Shown here in pieces: positions 1 to 5,800 of a stretch of 6,929 nt of DNA. This DNA is from DASWRT01 sp036403035 (GTDB lineage: Bacteria; Pseudomonadota; Alphaproteobacteria; ATCC43930; CGMCC-115725). The stretch's first letter is position 1, and every line of letters starts with the position of its first letter. Both the position numbers and the translations under genes were made by a program. The notes under the pieces are model-generated. The model was not told the DNA's origin. It saw only the letters and a list, made by a program, of their open reading frames with translations, and searched no databases. The stretch lies in contig DASWRT010000254.1 in NCBI GenBank assembly GCA_036403035.1, forward strand, positions 1-6,929, given 5' to 3'.

Positions 1-520
1 CCGACAGCTCCGACGGGTACTTGACCGCGGCGTCCGCCGGCAGGCCGACCATCGCGACCTTGAGCGCGGCGATCTCGTCGAGGAGCCGCGGCGGCAGGTC
101 GTAATGCTCCTTGATCGGCACCTGGATGTTCTGCGCGACGGTGAGCGAGCTGAACAGCGCGCCGTCCTGGAACAGCACGCCCCACCGCGCCTCGATGTCG
201 GGCGGGCGGTGCCGGGTCACGTCTTGGCCGAATATCTCGATCCGCCCGGCCGCCGGGTGGACAAGCCCGACGATCGTGCGCAGCAGCACCGACTTGCCCG
301 TGCCCGATCCGCCGACCACGCCGAGCACCTCGCCGCGCCGCACGTCGAGATCGAGATCCTTATGGATGGTGACGTTGCCGAACCGCGTGACGAGGCCGCG
401 CACGCGGATGACCGGTTCCGCGGCGCCGCCGCCCGCCTCCTCGCGGGCAGCGGCGACGGCGGCGGCGGGAAGCCGGGCGTCAGATCCCGAGGATGGAGAA
501 GATGATCGAAAAGCCGGCAT
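1..520 (-). CDS. mlaF: MlaF-like phospholipid ABC transporter ATP-binding protein (partial, C-terminus outside window)
   Basis: This is the ATPase that powers lipid transport by the MlaFE(D) inner-membrane complex. Only the first 173 residues are visible, because the gene runs off the left edge. The Walker A motif GGSGTGKS is at residues 70-77 and the Q-loop FQDG is around Q118. The visible part ends in ELS, exactly where the ABC signature (LSGG) should follow, so Walker B and the H-loop lie outside. I chose the ATG at 518-520 because it is the only ATG in this frame ahead of the core that keeps overlap with mlaE modest (41 bases). No clear ribosome site precedes it, so it is probably translated by coupling to mlaE. 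The start leaves an Ala/Ser-rich leader of about 35 residues before the ABC fold (PVIRVRGLVTRFG), longer than in E. coli MlaF. The call rests on the ABC core and on the adjacent MlaE. A start further downstream (GTG at residue 40) is possible but would trim the first beta strand. Confidence 0.9.
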   Translation of the reverse strand, partial: MPAFRSSSPSSGSDARLPAAAVAAAREEAGGGAAEPVIRVRGLVTRFGNVTIHKDLDLDVRRGEVLGVVGGSGTGKSVLLRTIVGLVHPAAGRIEIFGQDVTRHRPPDIEARWGVLFQDGALFSSLTVAQNIQVPIKEHYDLPPRLLDEIAALKVAMVGLPADAAVKYPSELS

Positions 521-1619
521 CGAACAGGATGATGAGGAAGATCGATTCGACGACGGAGAGCGTCGTCAGCCGCCCGACGCTCTCGGCGCTGCGCGAGGCG
601 CGCAGGCCCTCGTAGCACCCGGTCAGTGCGATGATCGCCGCGAAGACCGGCGCCTTCACGACGCCGACCCAGAAGGTCCAGCCGGTGATCGCCGAGCGGA
701 GCTGTCGCAGAAAGGTCGGGATCAGGATGTCGAGCGAGAAGTACGACATCAGCGCGCCGCCGAGCAGGCCCATCGCATTGGCGAAGAAGGTGAGCAGCGG
801 CAGCGTGATCATCAGCGCGAGCAGGCGCGGCACGACCAGCACCTCGATCGGGTCGAGCCCGAGCGTATCGAGCGCGTCGACTTCTTCATTCACCTTCATG
901 GTGCCGATCTGCGCGGTAAAGGCGCTGCCCGACCGGCCCGCGACGATGATCGACGTGAGCACGACGCCCAGCTCGCGCAGGATCGAGATGCCGAGCAGGT
1001 TGACCGTGTAGATCTCGGCGCCGAAGCGGCGAAGCTGGTCGGCGCCCTGATAGGCGAAGACGACGCCGATCAGGAAGGCCAGCAGCCCGACGATCGGGAT
1101 CGCGTTGACGCCGGTCTGCTCCATGTGCGCGACCAGCGCGGTGAAGCGCAGCCGGCGCGGCGACGACAGCAGGCGCAGCAGCGTGATGCAGACGAGCCCG
1201 AAGAAGCCCAGGAGATCGCGCGCCGTGCGGCGAAGATCGGCGACCGACTCGCCGATCCCGGCGAGGAAGCCGATCAGCGAGTGGTGCGCCGGCACGGGAT
1301 GCGGCAGCGGCGCGACTCGCCCGCCTTCCTCGACATGCCCCAGGAGCGGCGCGATGTCCGGCCGGACGCCGTCGAGCGCCACCGTCAGGCCGCGCGCCGC
1401 CAGTTCGTGCCGGGTCCGAAGCAGCAGCCACGCCCCTGTGCTGTCGATCTCGTCGACGGCCGCAAGGTCGATCCGCGCGGCCTGCGCACCGGCGGGATCG
1501 AGCCGGCGCAGCGCGGGATCGAGCGATGCCGCGGTCGCGACGCGCCACTGCCCCCCGGCGCGCAGCACCAGCGTCCCGTCGCCGTCGACCGCCGTCCTGA
1601 ACCAGCCCCGTTCGTCCAT
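480..1619 (-). CDS. mlaE: MlaE-family lipid ABC transporter permease with N-terminal STAS domain
   Basis: This is an inner-membrane permease that moves phospholipid between the inner membrane and the MCE (MlaD) channel, working with MlaF. It has 379 residues against about 260 for E. coli MlaE, because a STAS/MlaB-like domain occupies roughly residues 15-100 and carries the typical IDSTGAW segment at 58-64. The permease follows from about 135. Its family hallmark runs over about 227-257, including AGRSGSAFTAQIGTM (227-241) and EEVDALDTLGLDP (245-257). Hydrophobic helices lie near 172-192, 209-228, 259-291, 313-334 and 355-377. The reading frame stays open upstream to about 1937, but that would overlap the divergent apt gene. 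The ATG at 1617-1619 has a purine-rich GGAACGGGG just ahead and fits the start of the STAS fold. The stop lies inside the first codons of mlaF. In E. coli the STAS protein MlaB is separate; the fusion is known in other proteobacteria and probably makes a separate MlaB unnecessary here (inference). Confidence 0.93.
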   Translation of the reverse strand: MDERGWFRTAVDGDGTLVLRAGGQWRVATAASLDPALRRLDPAGAQAARIDLAAVDEIDSTGAWLLLRTRHELAARGLTVALDGVRPDIAPLLGHVEEGGRVAPLPHPVPAHHSLIGFLAGIGESVADLRRTARDLLGFFGLVCITLLRLLSSPRRLRFTALVAHMEQTGVNAIPIVGLLAFLIGVVFAYQGADQLRRFGAEIYTVNLLGISILRELGVVLTSIIVAGRSGSAFTAQIGTMKVNEEVDALDTLGLDPIEVLVVPRLLALMITLPLLTFFANAMGLLGGALMSYFSLDILIPTFLRQLRSAITGWTFWVGVVKAPVFAAIIALTGCYEGLRASRSAESVGRLTTLSVVESIFLIILFDAGFSIIFSILGI

Positions 1620-1698
1620 GCGCCCCGTTCCGCCGCCGGCGCTGCCGCCGCCGCAGGCATCGCGGGCGCCCGATGCCGCAGCGCCCACCGGCGCAAAC

Positions 1699-1704
1699 TT
1701 TATA
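1699..1704 (-). promoter_or_regulatory. candidate -10 element for the mla operon
   Basis: On the minus strand this reads TATAAA, a five-of-six match to the sigma-70 -10 box, within the lowest-GC patch upstream of mlaE. It would give a leader of about 70 bases. No good -35 is found 16-18 bases further up, so this is a weak call based on composition and position. The overlapping plus-strand TATACA could equally serve apt. Confidence 0.28.
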
Positions 1705-1736
1705 CACGTGCCGGGTGCCCGACCATGCGAAAAGGG

Positions 1737-1765
1737 CTGAAGCCGCCGTCCGAACTCGGTAGAGT
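1737..1765 (+). promoter_or_regulatory. candidate apt promoter
   Basis: CTGAAG (1737-1742) and TAGAGT (1760-1765) are separated by exactly 17 bases and lie about 28 bases before the apt start. Both boxes match sigma-70 consensus only partly, so this is a position-supported guess. Confidence 0.22.
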
Positions 1766-1782
1766 ACGCTGGAAAAAACAAT

Positions 1783-1786
1783 GAGG
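1783..1786 (+). promoter_or_regulatory. ribosome binding site of apt
   Basis: GAGG sits 7 bases before the ATG at 1794. It supports that start over the out-of-frame ATG at 1781. Confidence 0.6.
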
Positions 1787-1793
1787 CAGTGTC

Positions 1794-2309
1794 ATGGACC
1801 TGAAGCATCACATCCGCGGAGTGCCTGATTTTCCAAAGCCTGGAATTCTTTTTTACGACATATCGACGCTTCTCGCTCACCCTGAAGCATGGCAAGAGAC
1901 GGTTAAGAGACTCGACATTTCGTTGCGTCCGAAACATCCCGACCTGCTGGTCGGAATCGAGTCGCGCGGCTTCCTGGTCGCGGCGCCGCTCGCCTATAGC
2001 CTGGGCTGCGGATTCGCGATGGTGCGCAAGCGGGGCAAGCTGCCCGGCGAGACGATTCGGTATACCTACGATCTCGAATACGGCACCGACACGATCGAGA
2101 TCCAGGCGGACGCGATTCGCCCCGGCCAGCGGGTGATCGTGCTCGACGACCTGCTGGCGACCGGCGGGACGCTGGGCGCGGCGGTCAAGCTGGTGCGTCA
2201 GGTCGGCGGCGTCGTCGTCGGCGCGGCCTGCATCATCGAGCTGTCGTTCCTTAAGGGGCGCGAGCGCCTCGACGTGCCGTTCACCTCGATGGTGGCGTAC
2301 GATTCATAG
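1794..2309 (+). CDS. apt: adenine phosphoribosyltransferase
   Basis: This cytoplasmic purine-salvage enzyme converts adenine plus PRPP to AMP and pyrophosphate. It has 171 residues, normal for the family (E. coli 183). The N-terminal PDFPKPGILFYDISTLL (11-27) is the characteristic Apt adenine-side segment. GIESRGF (54-60) and RKRGKLPGE (78-86) are also family motifs. The PRPP-binding loop VIVLDDLLATGGT is at 114-126. The start is set by a GAGG ribosome site 7 bases upstream. The gene is divergent from mlaE and convergent with the methyltransferase, so it appears monocistronic. It has a striking codon oddity: in the first 50 codons only about 26 end in G or C (52%), against about 109 of the remaining 121 (90%). 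The protein itself looks intact across this join, so the gene should be functional. Confidence 0.95.
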   Translation: MDLKHHIRGVPDFPKPGILFYDISTLLAHPEAWQETVKRLDISLRPKHPDLLVGIESRGFLVAAPLAYSLGCGFAMVRKRGKLPGETIRYTYDLEYGTDTIEIQADAIRPGQRVIVLDDLLATGGTLGAAVKLVRQVGGVVVGAACIIELSFLKGRERLDVPFTSMVAYDS

Positions 2310-2334
2310 GCGGCGGACAATTCGCGGACGGAAT

Positions 2335-2366
2335 CCGGCTGCGGCGGCTCATGCAGCCGCGGCCGG
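2335..2366. terminator. hairpin between convergent apt and methyltransferase genes
   Basis: CCGGC (2335-2339) pairs with GCCGG (2362-2366) and GCGGCT (2344-2349) with AGCCGC (2355-2360). The loop is 5 bases, with a small internal loop between the two stems. It lies between the two stop codons, as a shared bidirectional terminator would. Neither side has a T-run, so it is not a canonical intrinsic terminator. Confidence 0.4.
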
Positions 2367-2376
2367 GACAACGAGA

Positions 2377-3018
2377 CTATTCCGGCGCGATCTTCGGCGA
2401 CGGCCCGCAGCTCCGGGCGATGATTCCGTACAGCGGATCGCTCCCGTCGCTGGCCCGGCAGCAGCATTTGAGGTCGCGCCAGTTGCCAGCTTCCATCAGG
2501 TAATGCCCGACCAGGGTTATGTGCCCGTCGTCGTCGAGCATCCGCCAGCAGGCGATCGCCTTGGTCGGGAGGCAGCGGTTCGAAAAGGTGATGACCAGCG
2601 GCCCGCCCGGGCGGACCACCCGGCCGACCTCGCGGAACAGTTCGATCGGGCGCGTCAGGTACTGCACCGAGACGCAGATCACCGCGGCGTCGAACTCGCC
2701 GGTGCCGAGCGGCAGGTGCGGATCGCAGTTGAGATTCTGTACCCGCCACTCGTCGAGGAACGGGTTCTCCGCCAGCTCGTGGGCATTGAGCCCGATGCCG
2801 ACGACGCGGCGGTACATCGCCTCTGGCGGAAGATGGCTGACCCAGCTCGACATCAGATCGAGGATCGCACCGCCTTCGGGAAGGACGCGCCGATAGAGCT
2901 CGGTAACGGCCTCGATCGCGCGCTCGTCGATAGGCGTGGCGAACCGCGAAATCCGGTAGAAATCCTCGTCGGGTGATTCATCGAGGCGGCGGAAAGCCTC
3001 CTCGGGGATCGACGCCAT
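2377..3018 (-). CDS. class I SAM-dependent methyltransferase, substrate unknown
   Basis: This is a soluble 213-residue protein with the order of a type-11 class I (Rossmann) methyltransferase. Motif I is at about 51-63 (AILDLMSSWVSHL). An acidic or polar second strand lies near GIGLNAHEL (74-82). Motif IV is FDAAVICVSVQYL at 109-121. The motif VI/strand 5 region VRPGGPLVITFSNR is at 135-148. Motif I lacks the usual GxGxG glycines and has MSSWVSH instead. I recall similar DL-x-SSWVSH proteins in bacteria and plants, which suggests a distinct subfamily rather than decay. A CCC triplet (185-187) sits in the C-terminal part. The ATG at 3016-3018 is preceded by AGGG about 10 bases upstream. The gene lies 177 bases downstream of the MocR gene on the same strand, too far to assume co-transcription. 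The acceptor substrate cannot be inferred. Confidence 0.82.
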   Translation of the reverse strand: MASIPEEAFRRLDESPDEDFYRISRFATPIDERAIEAVTELYRRVLPEGGAILDLMSSWVSHLPPEAMYRRVVGIGLNAHELAENPFLDEWRVQNLNCDPHLPLGTGEFDAAVICVSVQYLTRPIELFREVGRVVRPGGPLVITFSNRCLPTKAIACWRMLDDDGHITLVGHYLMEAGNWRDLKCCCRASDGSDPLYGIIARSCGPSPKIAPE

Positions 3019-3195
3019 ACGATTGACCCTGCGTTAACAGCCCTGTCCAGCACGAAAGATAGGCAGCCCTCTCGGGCTTTGCCACAGTCCCGCCGCAATG
3101 AAGATGCCGGAACGTGCGGCGCCGCCCCGTCCGACCGGGAACGGCCGAGGATGATGACGGGACGGAAAGGCATCTTGTTGCGCTGATCCGCCCAA
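3019..3195. other. non-coding gap rich in inverted repeats
   Basis: This gap lies between the MocR stop and the methyltransferase start. AAGATGCC (3101-3108) is matched by its reverse complement GGCATCTT (3169-3176). CCGTCC (3127-3132) is matched by GGACGG (3160-3165) nested inside. A perfect 10-base palindrome GCGGCGCCGC sits at 3116-3125. No convincing gene is present. A minus-strand frame read from about 3174 begins with a short FMN-reductase-like stretch but has no family continuation. The methyltransferase promoter must lie here unless transcripts read through from the MocR gene; TATCTT on the minus strand near 3056-3061 is a weak -10 candidate. Confidence 0.45.
3062..3083 (-). other. 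small hairpin with GNRA-type loop in the methyltransferase leader
   Basis: AGCCC (3065-3069) pairs with GGGCT (3074-3078) and GGC (3062-3064) with GCC (3081-3083), leaving a 2-base bulge. Read on the minus strand the loop is GAGA, a stable GNRA tetraloop. It lies about 45 bases before the methyltransferase start, so it could be a leader structure or, read on either strand, a weak terminator. It is short enough to be chance in GC-rich DNA. Confidence 0.3.
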
Positions 3196-4758
3196 TCAGA
3201 CGAGCCGCCCCGTCCCCGCCGCAATCACCCGGCGCAGCCGCTCGACCTCGCGGCGGACGGTCTTCGTCGGCAGGTTGGTGAAGCTCAGCAGCAGGCCGGG
3301 ACCGCACGTCGCCTCGACCGCGAACGGGGTCAGGGCGTTCGGGCCGAGCCCGTCCGCGCGGGCGCGGCGCACGAGATCGACGTCGTCCTCGCCGCCGCCG
3401 AGCCGGGCCAGCACGTGCATCCCGCCGACGCTCGCCTCGACCCGCGCGATCCGCCTTCCGTCGACTGCGTCCTCCAGCGCCTCGATCAGCGCCGCGCGGC
3501 GTTCCGCGTAGAGGAGCCGCATCCGTTTGACGTGACGGGCGAAATGCCCTTCCGCCATGAAGTCGGCGACAACCGCCTGGGCAAGCGGCGACTGATGCGG
3601 ATGCAGGGTGTCGCAGGCGCGCGTGAAGGCATCGAGCTGCGCCTCCGGCACGACGAGGTAGCCGAGCCGGAGACCGGGGAACAGGACCTTGCTGAAGGTG
3701 CCGGCATAGAGGACGCGCCCCGCCCCCGCGCCCACGCCCGCATCGAGGCTCCTCAGCGCCGGGAGCGGACGGCCGGCATAGCGGAACTCGCTGTCGTAAT
3801 CGTCCTCGATGACCCATGCGTCCGCCGCGGCGGCCCAGGACAGCAGCGCAAGCCGGCGCGACAGCCCCAGCGTGACGCCGAGCGGGCATTGGTGCGACGG
3901 CGTCACCACCGCGAAGCGCGCGTCCGGCGCCCGCGCGATCCCGGCCGCGACGTCGAGTCCATCACCGTCGACCGGCACCGGAACGAGTCGCGCGCCGGCC
4001 AGCGCCAACCCCTGCCGCGCCAGCATGTATCCGGGATCCTCGACCCACACGGCGTCGCCGGGACGCAGCAGCACGCGCGCGATCAGGCCGAGCGCGCCCT
4101 GGAAGCCCGCGGTGACGAGCACCTGCTCCGGCCCGCAGGCGATCCCGCGGGCGATTCGCAGATAGGCGGCGATCGCCTCGCGCAGCGCCGGCAGGCCGCA
4201 CGGGTCCTGATAGACGAGCGATGCGGTCGGGAGCACCCGCGCCCGTCGCGCCGCCAGCCGCGACCAGAGCTTGCGGGGAAACGCGTCGAGCGCCGGCAGC
4301 CCCATCTGGAACGGCAGCGGCGCGCCGGACCGGTCGAGCACCGCAACGTCGGGAACCGGCGCGCCGGCGATGCGCGGCGGGCGGCGCGCCGCAGCCGCCG
4401 GACGCCGCGGCTCCGCAAGGCCGCCCGGCGCCGCCATCGCCGATGCCGTGCCTGCCGCGTCTCCGAGCTGCGGATCGACGGTCGTTCCGGCGGCGCCACG
4501 GGTGACGACATAGCCCTCGCCGGCAAGGAGCTGGTACGCCGCGTCGACGGTCCCGCGCGCGACCGAGAGCTGGCCGGCGAGGCTGCGCGACGACGGCAGG
4601 CGCGCGCCGGGCGGCAGCGCCCGGCCCAGGATCGCGCCGCGGATCCGCTCGTAGATCTGCCGCTGTACCGGGGCCGCGCCCTGCCGCCGATCGATCTCGA
4701 TCCCGTCGATCGGGCCGCCGCGACTTATGCCGTCGCGCGCGGTGTGGTCGTCATCCAT
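3196..4758 (-). CDS. MocR-family (GntR/aminotransferase-like) PLP-dependent transcriptional regulator
   Basis: This is a DNA-binding regulator whose C-terminal domain has the fold of type I aminotransferases and binds PLP as a sensor. It has 520 residues. A GntR winged helix-turn-helix lies at about 27-95 (PVQRQIYERIR, LPSSRSLAGQLSVARGTV). An Ala/Pro/Arg-rich linker follows at about 100-140, then an aminotransferase-like domain from about 150. Visible family motifs are YQDPCGLPALREAIAAYL (183-200), VEDPGY (239-244), VTPSHQCPLG (285-294), EDDYDSEFRY (318-327) and GTFSKVLFPGLRLGY (353-367). K357 is the expected PLP-binding lysine, and the EDDYD segment supplies the Asp expected near the pyridine nitrogen. 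The frame is open to 5166 but would overlap the divergent CMD gene. The ATG at 4756-4758 gives a normal MocR N-terminus, though its ribosome site is poor. MocR regulators usually control adjacent divergent genes, so the CMD-cupin-CMD operon is the likely target (inference). Identity as PdxR, GabR or TauR cannot be decided. Confidence 0.92.
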   Translation of the reverse strand: MDDDHTARDGISRGGPIDGIEIDRRQGAAPVQRQIYERIRGAILGRALPPGARLPSSRSLAGQLSVARGTVDAAYQLLAGEGYVVTRGAAGTTVDPQLGDAAGTASAMAAPGGLAEPRRPAAAARRPPRIAGAPVPDVAVLDRSGAPLPFQMGLPALDAFPRKLWSRLAARRARVLPTASLVYQDPCGLPALREAIAAYLRIARGIACGPEQVLVTAGFQGALGLIARVLLRPGDAVWVEDPGYMLARQGLALAGARLVPVPVDGDGLDVAAGIARAPDARFAVVTPSHQCPLGVTLGLSRRLALLSWAAAADAWVIEDDYDSEFRYAGRPLPALRSLDAGVGAGAGRVLYAGTFSKVLFPGLRLGYLVVPEAQLDAFTRACDTLHPHQSPLAQAVVADFMAEGHFARHVKRMRLLYAERRAALIEALEDAVDGRRIARVEASVGGMHVLARLGGGEDDVDLVRRARADGLGPNALTPFAVEATCGPGLLLSFTNLPTKTVRREVERLRRVIAAGTGRLV

Positions 4759-4762
4759 CGCA

Positions 4763-4839
4763 TGGCCCAGTCGTTCCGATCCGTTTTGGCCCTGCACGAT
4801 AGGCCGACGGAGACGTACCTGTCCTCCATGCTCTGACGA
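4763..4839. promoter_or_regulatory. divergent MocR/CMD control region with candidate operator repeats
   Basis: The 93 bases between the two divergent starts must hold both promoters and probably the MocR operator. TGGCCC occurs twice in direct orientation (4763-4768 and 4787-4792), 24 bases apart, with a related TAGGCC at 4800-4805. CCGTT and GTTCC elements lie between them. Direct repeats about two helical turns apart are usual for MocR sites. The repeats are short and no clear -35/-10 pair could be found on either strand. Confidence 0.35.
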
Positions 4840-4841
4840 AT

Positions 4842-4845
4842 GGAG
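4842..4845 (+). promoter_or_regulatory. ribosome binding site deciding the first CMD gene's start
   Basis: GGAG lies 6 bases before the ATG at 4852. The in-frame ATG at 4840 has no such site and overlaps this one, so 4852 is preferred. Confidence 0.65.
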
Positions 4846-4851
4846 AAAACG

Positions 4852-5313
4852 ATGACGGCAAGACTGGGTTATCAGGCGTTGCGTGATCTTGCGCCGGCGG
4901 TGGCGCCGGCCTTGATCGGCATGTCCGAGGCGGCGGCGAAGAGCGGGCTTGAGAAGCCGCTCCTCGAACTCGTGAAGATCCGCGCGTCGCAAATCAACGG
5001 CTGCGCCTTCTGCCTCGACATGCATACCCACGACGCGCGGAAGGCGGGCGAAAGCGAGGCGCGGATCTACCTGCTCAACGCGTGGCGCGAATCGCCGGTC
5101 TACAGCGAGCGCGAGCGCGCGGCGCTCGCCTGGACCGAGGCGCTTACGCTGGTGACCGAGGGGCACGTCCCCGACGCCGTCTATGAGGAGACCCAGCGCC
5201 GCTTCACGGAAAAGGAGCTGGCGAACCTGACGGCGGCGATCGTGGCGATCAATGCCTGGAACCGGATCGCGATCGCCTTCCGGTATATGCCGGCAGTGGC
5301 GGCGGAACGGTGA
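4852..5313 (+). CDS. AhpD-like carboxymuconolactone decarboxylase (CMD) family protein, copy 1
   Basis: This is a small cytoplasmic all-alpha protein of 153 residues with a complete AhpD-type redox centre: ASQINGCAFCLDMH at 45-58. The CxxC cysteines are C51 and C54, the histidine is H58, and E39 lies 12 residues before the first cysteine. This matches the spacing of Glu118, Cys130, Cys133 and His137 in mycobacterial AhpD. Proteins of this class are usually annotated as alkylhydroperoxidase- or CMD-family; true gamma-carboxymuconolactone decarboxylase generally lacks the CxxC centre. Peroxidase, thiol-disulfide or related chemistry is therefore plausible, but the substrate is unknown. The start at 4852 follows a good GGAG. 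It is the first gene of a three-gene operon divergent from the MocR regulator, and its stop overlaps or nearly touches the cupin start. No ahpC or lpd-type reductase partner is in the window. Confidence 0.93.
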   Translation: MTARLGYQALRDLAPAVAPALIGMSEAAAKSGLEKPLLELVKIRASQINGCAFCLDMHTHDARKAGESEARIYLLNAWRESPVYSERERAALAWTEALTLVTEGHVPDAVYEETQRRFTEKELANLTAAIVAINAWNRIAIAFRYMPAVAAER

Positions 5314-5318
5314 CTCCG

Positions 5319-5753
5319 ATGTCCTTACGGATCGGATCTGCGGCTGCTATCGCCGTCGCGGCGGCGGCTGCGCTCGCGCTTCCGGCTGCCGCCGCCCGTG
5401 CGGAGGGAATCGCGGCCAAGCCGGTCTTCGGCGAAAAGCTCCCGAACGTTCCCGGCAAGACGCTGACCGCCGTGGTCGTCGACTTCGCGCCCGGCGCCAC
5501 GGACACCGCGCACCGCCATGCCGGCTCGGTCTTCGTCTATGTGCTGGAGGGGGCGATCCGCTCGCAGGTTTCCGGCGACGGACCGGCGCGCGTGTACCGT
5601 GCCGGCGAGACCTTCTTCGAGCCGCCCGGCAGCACGCACCTCGTCGGCGAGAATGCGAGCGCCACCGAGCCCGCCCGCATCCTGGCCGTGTTCGTCGCCG
5701 ACGACGGCGCTACACTCACCAGCCGCGGCGGCGGCGACGCTACCGGCCGTTGA
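5319..5753 (+). CDS. small exported cupin-domain protein
   Basis: This 144-residue protein has a Sec-type signal peptide: SLRIG, then a hydrophobic Ala-rich stretch from about 7 to 25, with probable cleavage after AxA near residue 28 (ARA/EG). One cupin barrel follows. The first cupin motif shows HRH at 65-67, but where a metal-binding Glu usually sits there is V71 (HRHAGSVFVYVLEG, 65-78). The second motif is at about 96-112 (AGETFFEPPGSTHLVGEN), with H107 as the conserved histidine. I recall the same HRHxGSVF form in other small secreted cupins, so it is probably a subfamily trait. ATG 5319 gives the cleaner signal peptide. A GTG at 5310 in frame overlaps the CMD stop by 4 bases and would add three residues; translational coupling is likely either way. 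It sits between two CMD genes, so a joint role is likely, but the product acts in the periplasm while the CMD proteins have no signal. Function unknown. Confidence 0.87.
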   Translation: MSLRIGSAAAIAVAAAAALALPAAAARAEGIAAKPVFGEKLPNVPGKTLTAVVVDFAPGATDTAHRHAGSVFVYVLEGAIRSQVSGDGPARVYRAGETFFEPPGSTHLVGENASATEPARILAVFVADDGATLTSRGGGDATGR

Positions 5754-5789
5754 GGCCGGCGCGCCCGCCGCCCCAGCCCGCACCGTCAC

Positions 5790-5794
5790 GGAGG
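5790..5794 (+). promoter_or_regulatory. ribosome binding site deciding the second CMD gene's start
   Basis: GGAGG lies 6 bases before the ATG at 5801. The longer open frame, starting at 5252, is a readthrough of the cupin region in another frame. This strong site fixes the true start. Confidence 0.8.
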
Positions 5795-5800
5795 TCAACG

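Noticed and set aside
111..1784. 557-residue plus-strand open frame opposite mlaE/mlaF
   Set aside because: Arg/Asp/Gln-rich low-complexity translation with no family motif. It is the antisense shadow of the GC-rich mla genes, which show clear conserved motifs.
1620..1937. N-terminal extension of mlaE by 106 residues
   Set aside because: It crosses the divergent apt start and shows no domain; the STAS fold begins just after the ATG at 1619, which has a purine-rich site.
2198..2749. 183-residue minus-strand frame overlapping the apt 3' end and the methyltransferase
   Set aside because: Shifted-frame shadow of the methyltransferase, Arg-rich, no motifs.
3183..3199. CTGAT/ATCAG 5-base hairpin over the MocR stop codon as a terminator
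   Set aside because: Stem too short, loop of 7 and no T-run; not distinguishable from chance.
3415..4836. 473-residue plus-strand open frame opposite the MocR gene
   Set aside because: Arg-rich antisense shadow; the minus strand encodes a full MocR protein with all expected motifs.
4759..5166. N-terminal extension of the MocR frame by 136 residues
   Set aside because: It overlaps the divergent CMD gene entirely and has no recognisable domain; MocR homology begins at the ATG at 4758.
5252..5800. 183-residue extension of the second CMD gene, and the overlapping frames 5518-6333 and 5325-5798
   Set aside because: Alternative frames of the cupin region. The strong GGAGG before 5801 and the cupin motifs settle the frame.
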